Shown here one piece after another: positions 1-8,941 of a stretch of DNA of 64,000 bases. A program made the position numbers and the translations under genes. Below the pieces are notes generated by a model. The model saw only the letters and a program-made list of their open reading frames with translations, was not told where the DNA came from and did no database searches. The DNA comes from Bin87 sp963666865. GTDB taxonomy: Bacteria; Chloroflexota; Dehalococcoidia; Lucifugimonadales; UBA3495. The stretch spans positions 2,728,001-2,792,000 of the forward strand of contig OY763072.1 of assembly GCA_963666865.1 (NCBI GenBank), in the 5' to 3' direction. The first letter of the stretch is position 1; every line of letters starts with the position of its first letter.

Positions 1-1
1 C

Positions 2-529
2 TTCGACGTGGCGGAAGCCGAGTCGGAAATCATCGCTGGCTACCACACCGAGTACAGCGGCATCAAATTCGCGCTGATACAGGCGGCTGAGTTCGGCGGT
101 GTGCTGGTGGTGTCCGGCCTGATTGCCACGCTGTTCCTCGCCGGTTGGGCCGGCCCGGTGGACGACTGGTTGGGCTGGCTGTGGTTCCTCATCAAGACCT
201 TTATCGGCATCTTTCTTTTCGTGTGGATTCGTTCCACCTACCCGCGCCTGCGCCTGGATCAGATCATGGCTGTGTGCTGGAAGTTCCTGATGCCCTTGAG
301 CATGATCAATCTGGCGGCGGTGGTATTGGAGGTATTCTTCCTGCGCGATGCCAACGGCGTCTTGACCACCGCCGACCTGTGGATAATGGCCGGCATCAAC
401 ATCGTACTGGCCGCCGTCTCCATCGCGTTTTTCGGGCGATTGATACGCGAAAAAGTCCGCACCGGCGCCCCGGTCGCCCCTGCTTCCCAGCCGTTGGTGC
501 GCGGTGTGCCTACCATCGAAGTGAACTGA
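2..529 (+). CDS. nuoH: NADH-quinone oxidoreductase subunit H, C-terminal part (5' cut by window edge)
   Basis: This is the last ~175 residues of NuoH, the membrane subunit of complex I that forms the quinone chamber at the junction with the peripheral arm. The reading frame is open from base 2 and keeps the conserved NuoH stretch AEAESEIIAGYHTEYSGIKF, followed by at least three hydrophobic membrane segments. The gene begins outside the window. It sits 18 bases upstream of nuoI in the standard H-I-J-K order, so the assignment is firm although the N-terminus cannot be seen. Confidence 0.95.
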   Translation, partial: FDVAEAESEIIAGYHTEYSGIKFALIQAAEFGGVLVVSGLIATLFLAGWAGPVDDWLGWLWFLIKTFIGIFLFVWIRSTYPRLRLDQIMAVCWKFLMPLSMINLAAVVLEVFFLRDANGVLTTADLWIMAGINIVLAAVSIAFFGRLIREKVRTGAPVAPASQPLVRGVPTIEVN

Positions 530-547
530 CGCCCGGGGAGGATCGAC

Positions 548-1126
548 GTGTACGGACTGGAAATGGCAAAAGGCTTGATGGTTACGCTATCCAACCTGGT
601 GCGTAAACCCTTCACCACCTCATATCCGGAGCAGCGCATCACGCAGCACCCCAGGTTCCGGGGCGAGGAGTTCACCTGGTACGAGGAGCGCTGCACTGGC
701 TGCGCGTCGTGCGCCAAGTATTGCCCTCTGGGCATCATCAAAATTGTCACCAGTCCCAGCGAGACGGCGCCGCTCCAGGGCGACAAGTACCGGCTGGAAG
801 TCTTTGACATCGAACTCCAGCGTTGCATGTTCTGCGGACTGTGTGTGGAAGCCTGCCCTTACGATGCCCTTTTCATGGGCAGCGGCTTCGAGGAAGGCCA
901 GTACCGTCGGACCGACCTGATAATCACCATCGACCGCCTTCGACAGGCCGAGAAAAACCCCAGCACCTGGTTCCGCCCCCAACTGGAGGGCATGGATTAC
1001 CGTCCTGGCGCCAGTCGCTCCTTAGGATGGCGTGAAGTAGGCCGCGAGCAATGGCGGTGGCACCAGCACGAAAAGGCCGGAATGCGCCTCGAAGGCAACG
1101 GCCAGAATGGCGAGGGCGAAGCCTAG
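548..1126 (+). CDS. nuoI: NADH-quinone oxidoreductase subunit I (two 4Fe-4S ferredoxin subunit)
   Basis: NuoI carries clusters N6a and N6b, which pass electrons through the peripheral arm of complex I towards N2 and quinone. The 192-aa product has two ferredoxin motifs: Cys49, Cys52, Cys55, Cys59 (CTGCASCAKYCP) and Cys93, Cys96, Cys99, Cys103 (CMFCGLCVEACP). The start is GTG at 548, chosen because a GGGGAGGA ribosome-binding site lies just upstream at about 533-540. The Gln/Gly-rich C-terminal tail beyond residue ~150 is longer than core NuoI and of no obvious function. The gene abuts nuoJ with no gap. Confidence 0.97.
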   Translation: MYGLEMAKGLMVTLSNLVRKPFTTSYPEQRITQHPRFRGEEFTWYEERCTGCASCAKYCPLGIIKIVTSPSETAPLQGDKYRLEVFDIELQRCMFCGLCVEACPYDALFMGSGFEEGQYRRTDLIITIDRLRQAEKNPSTWFRPQLEGMDYRPGASRSLGWREVGREQWRWHQHEKAGMRLEGNGQNGEGEA

Positions 1127-1711
1127 ATGTGGTTTGAGCAGCTGGTCTTCTGGATCCTTTCGGTGACCGCCATCGCCGGCGCCCTGGGAGTCATGCTGGT
1201 CCGCGACCTGTTCCGCTCGGCCCTCCTGCTGGCCATGGTGTTCGTCGCCGTCGGTGGCCTGTTCGTGTTGATGAACGCCGAGTTCCTGGCCGTAGTGCAA
1301 ATCCTGATCTACGTCGGCGCCATCGCCGTGCTCTTCATTTTTGCCGTGATGTTGACCCGGGACGTGCAGCAGGGCAACGCGCCCAACCGCCTGCAGATCC
1401 CGGCGGCCCTGGTCTCAGCGCTGTTGCTGGCGGCCATGATTGCCACCGCAGTTACCACCGACTGGACCACGTTGGCCGGAGCAGGACTCGAAAACAAAGG
1501 CCAAATCGCGCAGACCCAGGCGGTCGGAATCCCTGATGCAACGGAGTTGGCCGGCGCCGGCTTGACCGCCTCCGAAGTGGAGAGCGTCAGCGGCGGCGGG
1601 CTGGCGGACCTCCTAATCGGAGACTTCGTGCTGCCCTTTGAAGCGGTTTCCTTGCTTTTGCTGGCCGCCGCCATCGGCGGGCTGGCCTTGGCGCGCGGAC
1701 GAGGGAGATAG
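1127..1711 (+). CDS. nuoJ: NADH-quinone oxidoreductase subunit J
   Basis: NuoJ is a membrane subunit of the proton-pumping arm of complex I. The 194-aa protein starts with ATG directly after the nuoI stop. It has the typical pattern of N-terminal transmembrane helices, including the conserved stretch AEFLAVVQILIYVGAIAVLF. A ~50-residue Ala/Gly/Glu-rich soluble linker at about 128-170 precedes a final helix, as in many NuoJ proteins. Position between nuoI and nuoK supports the call. Confidence 0.96.
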   Translation: MWFEQLVFWILSVTAIAGALGVMLVRDLFRSALLLAMVFVAVGGLFVLMNAEFLAVVQILIYVGAIAVLFIFAVMLTRDVQQGNAPNRLQIPAALVSALLLAAMIATAVTTDWTTLAGAGLENKGQIAQTQAVGIPDATELAGAGLTASEVESVSGGGLADLLIGDFVLPFEAVSLLLLAAAIGGLALARGRGR

Positions 1712-1714
1712 ACG

Positions 1715-2044
1715 TTGTCGCTCGAATCGATGCTCATCGTCGCGTCGGTCATCTTTTGCATCGGCCTCTACGGTGCATTGGCGCGGCGCAACTTCATCGC
1801 CGTCCTCATGTCCATCGAGTTGATGTTCAACGGCGTCAACCTGACCCTGGTGGCCATGGGGCGGTGGCTGGCGCCCTACGCCGTGCAGGAACAGCTTTCC
1901 GCCGTGCTCACCGGGCAAGTGTTCGCCGTCTTCATCATCACGGTAGCCGCCGCCGAGATCGCGCTGGGCCTCGGCATCGTTTTCGCCATATTCCGCTCCA
2001 ACGAAAGCGTTGACCTCACCGACGCTGCGACGCTGCGACACTGA
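1715..2044 (+). CDS. nuoK: NADH-quinone oxidoreductase subunit K
   Basis: NuoK is a small three-helix antiporter-like subunit of complex I. The 109-aa protein contains the family stretch SIELMFNGVNLTLVA, whose glutamate is the conserved membrane carboxylate, and a second membrane acidic residue in VAAAEIALGLGI. The start codon appears to be TTG at 1715: it follows a GAGGGA site with ~8 bases spacing and gives the expected N-terminus. The gene is 3 bases downstream of nuoJ. Confidence 0.95.
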   Translation: MSLESMLIVASVIFCIGLYGALARRNFIAVLMSIELMFNGVNLTLVAMGRWLAPYAVQEQLSAVLTGQVFAVFIITVAAAEIALGLGIVFAIFRSNESVDLTDAATLRH

Positions 2045-2054
2045 AACAAACGCC

Positions 2055-2249
2055 ATGTGGGTAGAATTCAAACGCGCTCCCAACCTGATGGCCGCCGAAA
2101 TCTGGAAGGAAGTTCTGGAGGCCGAGGGCCTGCCCAGTCGCATCCTGCCGGAGGGCGACATCCGGGACTGGAGCGAGCGCGTTCCCTTCCGGATCTACGT
2201 GCCCAAAGGCCGGGAACACGTAGCCGAAGAGATTGTCCGCAAGCTGTGA
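2055..2249 (+). CDS. Small protein of unknown function inside the nuo operon (DUF2007-like?)
   Basis: This 64-aa ORF sits between nuoK and nuoL. I use ATG 2055 because earlier in-frame starts would overlap nuoK. The sequence begins MWVEFKRAPNLMAAEIWKEV and continues with a short alpha-beta pattern ending in a basic tail. It resembles the small DUF2007-type 'putative signal-transducing' domain found in many bacteria (A-x(2)-W-x(2)-LE-x-EG), but I cannot confirm the family by eye. Codon use matches the neighbours, so it is probably real and co-transcribed. A link to complex I assembly or regulation is only a guess from position. Confidence 0.72.
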   Translation: MWVEFKRAPNLMAAEIWKEVLEAEGLPSRILPEGDIRDWSERVPFRIYVPKGREHVAEEIVRKL

Positions 2250-2262
2250 GGATGGCCACGGC

Positions 2263-4302
2263 ATGATCGCTGAACAGTTGGTGTGGGCCATCTTCCTGTT
2301 GCCGGTGGCCTCGTTCCTGCTCATCGGGCTTGTCATAAGGCCGATGGGCGCGAGTTTCGCCAAAGTTGCCGGTTATCTTACCATCGCTGCCCTGGGCGTC
2401 GGGTTCATTCTGTCCGTTTGGCTGCTGCGTTCGTCCGCCCATCACCACATGGTGTATGAATTTGCTCCGCACCTGTGGCTCGAACTCGGCGGCGCGTCCA
2501 TCGAAATGGGTCTGCTGCTCGATCCGCTCACCAACGTCATGCTGGTGGTGGTCACCGGCGTCAGCCTCATGGTGCAAATCTATTCCATGGGTTACATGGA
2601 TGGCGACGAGAGTTTCGCGCGTTACTACGCCTATATGTCGCTGTTCAGCGCGTCCATGATCGGCCTGGTGTTGGCCGTCAACATCGTCCAGATGTACGTG
2701 TTCTGGGAGCTGGTGGGTTTATCGTCATATCTCCTCATTGGGTTCTGGCACAATCGTCCGTCAGCGGCGGCGGCGGCGAAAAAAGCGTTCATCATCACCC
2801 GCATCGGCGACGTTGGATTCCTGCTGGCAATCATCTACCTGTTCTTCCAGGCCGACGAATTCGCCGCCCGCGGACTCAACGCGCTGCACATCCCGCATAT
2901 CTGGGAAGCGGCCGCTCCAATTGCGGCCGGCGGCGCCGGCATAGTGGCCGGTGGAGCGTTGCTCTGGCTGTGCCTCGGCCTGTTCGCCGGAGCCGTAGGC
3001 AAGAGCGGCCAGTTCCCCCTGCACACCTGGCTCCCCGACGCCATGGAAGGCCCGACCCCGGTGAGCGCGCTCATCCACGCCGCCACCATGGTCGCGGCCG
3101 GCGTTTTCCTGGTGGGGCGGTTCTTCCCGGTCTTCGCCGAGTCCCAGGCGGCCATGATGGTGGTCGCCCTCATCGGCGCGTTCACCGCCGTTTTCGCCGC
3201 CACCATGGGCCTCGCCGCCAACGACATCAAGCGGGTCATGGCCTACTCCACGGTGAGCCAGCTCGGCTACATGATGGCCGCCCTGGGCGTGGGCGCATAC
3301 AACGCCGCCCTGTTCCACCTGTTCACCCATGCTTTTTTCAAAGCGCTTCTATTCCTAGGGGCAGGCAGTGTCAACCACGCCGCCGGCACCTTCAACATGA
3401 TGTACATGGGTGGTCTGCGCAAGGCGATGCCCTGGACCTACTGGCTTACGGTGATCGGATCCCTGAGCCTGGTCGGCATCTTCCCGCTGGCCGGTTTCTG
3501 GAGCAAGGACGAGATACTGCTGGAATCCTGGCTGGCCGGAGGCCCGGTGCCGGCCTCCATCAGCCTGCTCGTGTTCGTACTGCTGTTGGTGGGCGTGCTG
3601 CTCACCGCTTTCTACACCTTCCGAATGGTGCACCTGACGTTCCACGGCGAGTTTCGCGGCGGCGGCGAACGGGAACTCCACGACACCGAAGCCGCCGGCG
3701 AGCCGGCCCCAACCGGCGTCACCCACCACGTCCATCTCGGCGAGTCTCCGGCTGTCATGGTGGCGCCCATGGCCATCCTCGGTTTCAGCGCTATCGTAGC
3801 CGGCTGGATCGCGAACCCCATCGGCGTGGCCAGCATATTCGGGTTGATACCGTCCCATTGGCTCACCGAGTACTTCGCGTCGGGGCTACACGACGGACAC
3901 CACGCGCCACCCTTCAACATCGCCATCGCCGTCATATCCAACGTCGTAGCCTTCGTCGGTATTGGTCTCGCCGCGTTGGCTTATGCGTGGCCGCGTCCCT
4001 TCGTGTCCAGGGATCCGCTGACCGGCGCCGGCCCGCTTCACACCTTGCTCGCCCAGCGTTACTTTATGGACCACCTCTACGAGGGCGTCGTCGTGGGCCG
4101 TCTGTTCTACCGTATCGTCGCCGGCATCACCGACTGGGTGGACCGCAACATCGTTGACGGGCTGGTCGGATTGACCGGCTGGATCTCTCGCAACGTTGGC
4201 AGCCTGATCGCCCTGGCCCAAAACGGCCAGGTGCAGACCTATCCGCTGGTCGCCGCCGTCGGCGGGTTGGTCATCATCATCCTGTATCTGGCGCTTGGAT
4301 AG
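2263..4302 (+). CDS. nuoL: NADH-quinone oxidoreductase subunit L
   Basis: NuoL is the distal antiporter-like subunit of complex I with the long lateral helix. The 679-aa product shows the proton-channel signatures of the family: FWELVGLSSYLLIGFW, the conserved segment FPLHTWLPDAMEGPTPVSAL, and KRVMAYSTVSQLGYM. I choose ATG 2263 because it follows a GAGG site and avoids overlapping the upstream small gene. The region around residues 465-500 is a hydrophilic His/Glu-rich loop. The gene is followed 6 bases later by nuoM. Confidence 0.97.
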   Translation: MIAEQLVWAIFLLPVASFLLIGLVIRPMGASFAKVAGYLTIAALGVGFILSVWLLRSSAHHHMVYEFAPHLWLELGGASIEMGLLLDPLTNVMLVVVTGVSLMVQIYSMGYMDGDESFARYYAYMSLFSASMIGLVLAVNIVQMYVFWELVGLSSYLLIGFWHNRPSAAAAAKKAFIITRIGDVGFLLAIIYLFFQADEFAARGLNALHIPHIWEAAAPIAAGGAGIVAGGALLWLCLGLFAGAVGKSGQFPLHTWLPDAMEGPTPVSALIHAATMVAAGVFLVGRFFPVFAESQAAMMVVALIGAFTAVFAATMGLAANDIKRVMAYSTVSQLGYMMAALGVGAYNAALFHLFTHAFFKALLFLGAGSVNHAAGTFNMMYMGGLRKAMPWTYWLTVIGSLSLVGIFPLAGFWSKDEILLESWLAGGPVPASISLLVFVLLLVGVLLTAFYTFRMVHLTFHGEFRGGGERELHDTEAAGEPAPTGVTHHVHLGESPAVMVAPMAILGFSAIVAGWIANPIGVASIFGLIPSHWLTEYFASGLHDGHHAPPFNIAIAVISNVVAFVGIGLAALAYAWPRPFVSRDPLTGAGPLHTLLAQRYFMDHLYEGVVVGRLFYRIVAGITDWVDRNIVDGLVGLTGWISRNVGSLIALAQNGQVQTYPLVAAVGGLVIIILYLALG

Positions 4303-4308
4303 GTAACC

Positions 4309-5847
4309 ATGGCTACCGGATTCACGGGACTGCTCACCGTCACCGTCTTTCTGCCGGCCGTCGCCGCTTTGCTGTTGGCGGTGGGGGCGGTGCGTGGTGA
4401 CCGCAACATCCGCTGGTTCGCAGCGGCGGTGGCCGCCGCCGACCTGGTCCTCTCCGTGATCGTGTTCGTCCTGTTCCGGCCCGGAGGTGATCAATTCCAG
4501 TTGGTTGACCGTTTCGACTGGATTAGCACCGAAACGGTGCACGCCAGCTATCTCCTTGGCGTGGACGGCATCAGCGCCCCGTTGGTAATGCTGACGGGCC
4601 TGCTGGGCCTGTGCGCTGTCTTTGTATCCTTCCACATCTCCCACCGGGTGCGGGAATACTTCATCTGGTTGTTCGTGTTGCAGACCGCGGTGCTGGGAGT
4701 GTTCACGGCCCTGGACTTCCTGCTGTTCTTCCTCTTCTGGGAAATCGAGTTGGTGCCCATGTACCTCCTCATCTCCACCTGGGGCACTGGCCGGCGCGAA
4801 TACTCCGCGATGAAGTTCCTGATCTTCACCATACTCGGCTCGGCCTTCATGCTCGTCGCCATCGTGGCTGTGTTCGTCAGCGCCGGCGTGGACAGCTTCA
4901 ACATGACGCGCCTCCTTGAACCCGGCGGCGCACTGGACGCCACGCGAGCCGCCTTGCCCATGGGCGTCCTGTTCTGGCTGTTCTTCATCGCCTTCGCCGT
5001 CAAGCTCCCCACGTGGCCGGTGCATACTTGGCTTCCCGATGCCCACACCGACGCTCCTACCGCCGGCAGCGTCATGCTGGCCGGCGTCATGCTAAAGATG
5101 GGAGGCTATGGGCTGCTGCGCATCAACGCCGCAATGTTCCCGGAACAGTTGCAGACCTACGCATTGCCCGTGGTGGCCCTGGGCGTTATCAGCGTCCTGT
5201 ATGGCGCGGTCGTAACGCTGCGCCAAACCGACCTCAAACGCCTCATCGCGTATTCCAGCGTCAGCCATATGGGGCTGGTATTGCTTGGCCTCGGTTCCGT
5301 CGCTGTCGTGGGCGGCGCGCTCAGCGATGCCGGATTGACCGGCGCGGCGATGCAGCTGTTCACCCACGGCACTATCACCGGCCTGCTGTTCGTCGCAGTT
5401 GGCATTCTCTACGAAAAGACCCACACCCGGCATATACCCGATCTGGGTGGTCTCGCCAACCGTATGCCCTTGGTGGCGACGGCCTTCCTGGTGGCCGGCG
5501 CGGCCTCTCTTGGCCTGCCCACTCTCAGCGGTTTTGTGTCCGAGTTGTTGGTGTTCTTCGGCGGCTTCCGCGCCTTCCCGGCGCTGACCATTCTGGCCGT
5601 CCTGGGTATCATATTGGCCGCCGGATACATCCTTTGGATGCTGCAACGCACCCTATTCGGCCCTCGCCCGTCGCGGTGGGATGACCTCTCCGACGCCTCG
5701 CCGGTTGAGCTGGTGCCGGTGGCCCTGTTGGTGGTGAGCATTGTCGTGGTGGGCGTGTACCCCGCCTGGTTGACCGACGTCTTCCGCGATGGCCTGGCGC
5801 CCATCGTGAGCGGCTATAATGCCGGCATCGCCGGTGTGGGACGCTAG
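4309..5847 (+). CDS. nuoM: NADH-quinone oxidoreductase subunit M
   Basis: NuoM is another antiporter-like proton-pumping subunit of complex I. The 512-aa product has FFLFWEIELVPMYLLI (with the conserved glutamate), KLPTWPVHTWLPDAHTDAPT and KRLIAYSSVSHMGLV, all hallmark NuoM segments, plus about 14 membrane helices. Length matches the family. It starts at ATG 4309 directly after nuoL. Confidence 0.97.
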   Translation: MATGFTGLLTVTVFLPAVAALLLAVGAVRGDRNIRWFAAAVAAADLVLSVIVFVLFRPGGDQFQLVDRFDWISTETVHASYLLGVDGISAPLVMLTGLLGLCAVFVSFHISHRVREYFIWLFVLQTAVLGVFTALDFLLFFLFWEIELVPMYLLISTWGTGRREYSAMKFLIFTILGSAFMLVAIVAVFVSAGVDSFNMTRLLEPGGALDATRAALPMGVLFWLFFIAFAVKLPTWPVHTWLPDAHTDAPTAGSVMLAGVMLKMGGYGLLRINAAMFPEQLQTYALPVVALGVISVLYGAVVTLRQTDLKRLIAYSSVSHMGLVLLGLGSVAVVGGALSDAGLTGAAMQLFTHGTITGLLFVAVGILYEKTHTRHIPDLGGLANRMPLVATAFLVAGAASLGLPTLSGFVSELLVFFGGFRAFPALTILAVLGIILAAGYILWMLQRTLFGPRPSRWDDLSDASPVELVPVALLVVSIVVVGVYPAWLTDVFRDGLAPIVSGYNAGIAGVGR

Positions 5848-5865
5848 AACAGAGAACGCATCACC

Positions 5866-7377
5866 ATGACTGCCTACGACCTGTTCCTGATTTCACCCCT
5901 CCTGGCCCTGGCCGCGTTGGCCATGCTGGTCATCGTGGTAGATTTGCTGACCCGGCGCACCGGATTGCTGGTCGGCGTGTCATTCGTGGGACTGGCGGCG
6001 CCGGCCGCGTTGAGCGCCTGGCAGCTGGTGTCCCTTTCCAGCAACGGCCAGAGCGAGTTGATGGCCGAGGGGTCGGTGGTGCTCTACACCCTCTCCATCG
6101 ACCGCTTCGCGCTGTTTTTCAACTTCCTCATCCTCGCCGCCGTTGGGCTGGTGGTGTTGGTTTCCAACGACTATGTGCGCCGCATGGAACGGCTGCAGGG
6201 CGAATACTTCGGGTTGATGCTGCTGTCGGCAACGGGAATGATGCTGCTGGTGGCGGCGGACGAGCTGATCACCATGTACATCGCCCTGGAATTGACCACG
6301 CTCCCATTGGCGGCGCTGGCGGCCTTCCTGCCCAACGGCCGCTCCAGCGAAGCGGGCATGAAGTTCCTCATCATCGGCGCCATCAGCAGCGCGCTGATGC
6401 TGTACGGGATGGCCCTCATCTATGGGTTCACCGGCAGCACCCGCCTGGAAGAAATCGCCGTAGCGTTGGCCGGCAGTTCCTCGTCAGGGATTATCCCCTT
6501 TGGCAGCATGGCCGTGCTGTTGGCCGTGGTTCTGCTGTTGGCCGGCTTCGGCTTCAAGATGTCCGCTGCGCCGTTCCAGATGTGGGTGCCCGACGTGTAC
6601 GAAGGCGCGCCCACGCCCATGGTTGCCTTCTTGTCCGTGGCCAGCAAGGCGGCGGCCTTCGCGCTGGTGCTGCGGGTTTTCTACATCGGGTTTGACGCTC
6701 TGGGCGGAGACTGGTGGGTGTTGCTCGCCGGACTGGCGGCGCTTTCCATGACCATCGGAAATCTGGTGGCCATCGCCCAACGCAACATCAAGCGCCTTTT
6801 CGGCTACAGCACCATCGCCCACGCCGGTTACATCCTGGTGGGCGTGGCCGCCATCGTCACCGTCGGAACCGAGGAAACATTCGGCCCCAGCAGCGTGTTG
6901 TTCTACCTGGCCGCTTACACCGCCGCCAACCTGACGGCCTTCTTCGCCATCGTCTCCATAGGGAACCGCATCAACAGTGACGAGATAGAAGATTACGCCG
7001 GTATGTTGCGTCGTGCGCCTTTCCTCGCCATCACGCTGGCGTTGGCGCTCATCGCCCTCATCGGCGTCCCGCCCACCAGCGTCTTCATCGCCAAGATCTA
7101 CATCTTCGCCGCCGCCATCAACACCGGCGAGTCGCTGATGACCTGGCTGGTGATCATCGGTGTGGTCAACAGCGTGGTCTCCGCCTACTACTACCTGCGG
7201 GTCATCAAGGTCATGTTCCTGCAGCCGGCCATCAACACCGAGCGGTTGGGCGCGTCTTGGCCGGTCAACGTGGCCCTGGGCGTCGCGGCGTTGTGCATGT
7301 TGTGGCTGGGCGTCGCTCCGGGAGCGATTCTGGACGCAGCCGAGCGCGCCGTGGTTGTCCTCATGGCCGGCGGCTGA
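5866..7377 (+). CDS. nuoN: NADH-quinone oxidoreductase subunit N
   Basis: NuoN is the third antiporter-like subunit and usually the last gene of the nuo operon, as here. The 503-aa product has YIALELTTLPLAALAAF, FQMWVPDVYEGAPTPMVAFL and KRLFGYSTIAHAGYILVG, the diagnostic NuoN stretches. Start ATG 5866 is 19 bases after nuoM. The next gene, nadK, begins 23 bases downstream and is probably in the same transcript. Confidence 0.97.
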   Translation: MTAYDLFLISPLLALAALAMLVIVVDLLTRRTGLLVGVSFVGLAAPAALSAWQLVSLSSNGQSELMAEGSVVLYTLSIDRFALFFNFLILAAVGLVVLVSNDYVRRMERLQGEYFGLMLLSATGMMLLVAADELITMYIALELTTLPLAALAAFLPNGRSSEAGMKFLIIGAISSALMLYGMALIYGFTGSTRLEEIAVALAGSSSSGIIPFGSMAVLLAVVLLLAGFGFKMSAAPFQMWVPDVYEGAPTPMVAFLSVASKAAAFALVLRVFYIGFDALGGDWWVLLAGLAALSMTIGNLVAIAQRNIKRLFGYSTIAHAGYILVGVAAIVTVGTEETFGPSSVLFYLAAYTAANLTAFFAIVSIGNRINSDEIEDYAGMLRRAPFLAITLALALIALIGVPPTSVFIAKIYIFAAAINTGESLMTWLVIIGVVNSVVSAYYYLRVIKVMFLQPAINTERLGASWPVNVALGVAALCMLWLGVAPGAILDAAERAVVVLMAGG

Positions 7378-7399
7378 TTAGTTCGGTAGTCGTCATACC

Positions 7400-8251
7400 A
7401 TGAAAGCCGTCGGCATCGCCTACAACGACCTGATTCCCGAGGCGCTGGACCTGGCCCACGCCATCGTCGGCGAACTTAACCTCGGCCCCGACACCTGGAT
7501 CCTGCGCGCCGAAGATGCTGACGATCTCAGCCAACGGGCGCGGAATACCGACCTCGTAATCACCATCGGCGGCGACGGCACCATCCTGCGAGTGAACCGG
7601 GCGATTGCGCCCCAGGGCATCCCGCTGCTGGGCATCAACATGGGCCGCCTGGGTTTTATGACCGAGTTGACCGTGCCCGGCGTCATGGAACAATTGCCGC
7701 GCTATCTCAAGGACGAGATGCGCGTCTCCGAACACAGTATGCTCATGGCTACCGTACATCGCCGCGGCAACGACGCCGACGCAGCGCCCGAAGGCCCGTA
7801 TCATGCGTTGAATGACGTCGTCCTTTCCCGAAGCCGCGTCTCCCGTGTTATCACCGTTCGGGCGTCCATAGACGGCGCCGACGTATCGACCTTCCGCGCC
7901 GACGGCGTGATCCTTGCCACTGCCACCGGAAGCACCGGCTACAGCTTCGCCGCCGGCGGACCTATCGTGGACCCATTGTCCGACGACGTGGTGCTGACCC
8001 CTCTGGCGTCCCACGTCGGCCTGACCACCCCGCTGGTGCTGCGCCCCACCAGCAGCGTGGACTTTCACCTGGAAGGCTCCCAGGAAGCCATCATCAGCGT
8101 GGACGGTTTTGAAAACCACCCCATCGAACCGGGCGACTGGGTCCGAATCACCCACAGTCCCTACCGCGCCCGGTTCCTCCGCGCCAACGAGCACAACTAC
8201 TTCTGGGCCACCCTCACCCGTCGCCTGGGTTTCAGCCTGCAGGGCCGCTAA
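7400..8251 (+). CDS. nadK: NAD kinase
   Basis: NadK phosphorylates NAD to NADP using ATP or polyphosphate in the cytoplasm. The 283-aa protein has the diagnostic GGDG motif at residues 57-60 followed by TILRVNR, and the conserved block FRADGVILATATGSTGYSFA with the NAD-binding glycine-rich turn. Length is typical. It lies 23 bases after nuoN, linking NADP supply with the respiratory operon, although the coupling may just be convenience. Confidence 0.95.
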   Translation: MKAVGIAYNDLIPEALDLAHAIVGELNLGPDTWILRAEDADDLSQRARNTDLVITIGGDGTILRVNRAIAPQGIPLLGINMGRLGFMTELTVPGVMEQLPRYLKDEMRVSEHSMLMATVHRRGNDADAAPEGPYHALNDVVLSRSRVSRVITVRASIDGADVSTFRADGVILATATGSTGYSFAAGGPIVDPLSDDVVLTPLASHVGLTTPLVLRPTSSVDFHLEGSQEAIISVDGFENHPIEPGDWVRITHSPYRARFLRANEHNYFWATLTRRLGFSLQGR

Positions 8252-8324
8252 CTTTTATACCGTCATTCCCATATCACCTCCGTCATTCATCCCCGTATCA
8301 TCTCCGCCATTCCGACATTACATC

Positions 8325-8351
8325 GTCATTCCGGCGAAAGCCGGAATCCAG
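8325..8351. repeat. Dispersed hairpin repeat, family A, copy 1
   Basis: A 27-bp unit beginning GTCATTCCGGC and ending GCCGGAATCCAG. It forms an 8-bp stem (ATTCCGGC/GCCGGAAT) closed by a GAAA tetraloop. Three more copies lie at 12280, 20439 and 23838. The preceding 60 bases contain degenerate versions of the CATTCC core. The form resembles the ATTCC...GGAAT dispersed repeats common in bacterial intergenic regions, such as neisserial dRS3. Confidence 0.85.
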
Positions 8352-8381
8352 AGTTTCTACTTCACCGGACTTGCCGCAGAC

Positions 8382-8930
8382 ATGACCTCCTTCCCCGACA
8401 ACGAACCCACCATCTCCACCCGGTCGATATTCCAGGGCCGTATCATAGACGTGCGGGTGGACACCGTTCGCCTGCAAAACGGACGGGAGAGTACCCGCGA
8501 GATCGTGGAACACGCTCCGTCCATCTGCGTGGTGCCGGTGGACGCCGATGGCAACGTGCTGATGGTCCGCCAGTACCGCAAACCGGCGGACAGCTTCCTC
8601 CTGGAGGTCCCGGCCGGCGGCATCGAACCCGGTGAGGAACCGGAGGCTGCCGCCCGGCGCGAGTTGCAGGAAGAGATCGGACACGCATCGGGCAGCTTGG
8701 TTCCCCTGACCGCCTTCTGGCTCGCGCCCAGCTGGTGTACCGAGTATATGTACGCCTTCCTGGCCAGCGATCTGACACCGGCTACGCTGGAATCCGATGA
8801 CGACGAGTTTATCGACGTGATACGCATCCCCTTAGCCAGCATCCCAGATGAAATCGCCAGCGGCGCAATACAGGATGCCAAGAGTGTCGCGTCATTGTTG
8901 CTCGCCATGCGAGTTTTGGGAAAGGATTAG
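8382..8930 (+). CDS. NUDIX hydrolase, ADP-ribose pyrophosphatase type (first of tandem pair)
   Basis: The 182-aa product belongs to the NudF/ADP-ribose pyrophosphatase branch, which cleaves ADP-ribose and related nucleoside diphosphate sugars. The NUDIX box is complete (G-x5-E-x7-RELQEEIGH) in the middle of the protein, preceded by the typical VRQYRKP segment. Start ATG 8382 is chosen because the longer frame runs back through the repeat and into nadK. A closely related copy follows 11 bases downstream, so the pair arose by tandem duplication. The exact substrate is unknown. Confidence 0.88.
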   Translation: MTSFPDNEPTISTRSIFQGRIIDVRVDTVRLQNGRESTREIVEHAPSICVVPVDADGNVLMVRQYRKPADSFLLEVPAGGIEPGEEPEAAARRELQEEIGHASGSLVPLTAFWLAPSWCTEYMYAFLASDLTPATLESDDDEFIDVIRIPLASIPDEIASGAIQDAKSVASLLLAMRVLGKD

Positions 8931-8941
8931 CCGCAACGGAA

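Noticed and set aside
2475..4157. A 560-codon plus-strand frame within nuoL
   Set aside because: It is an Arg/Pro/His-rich shadow of the clear nuoL reading frame.
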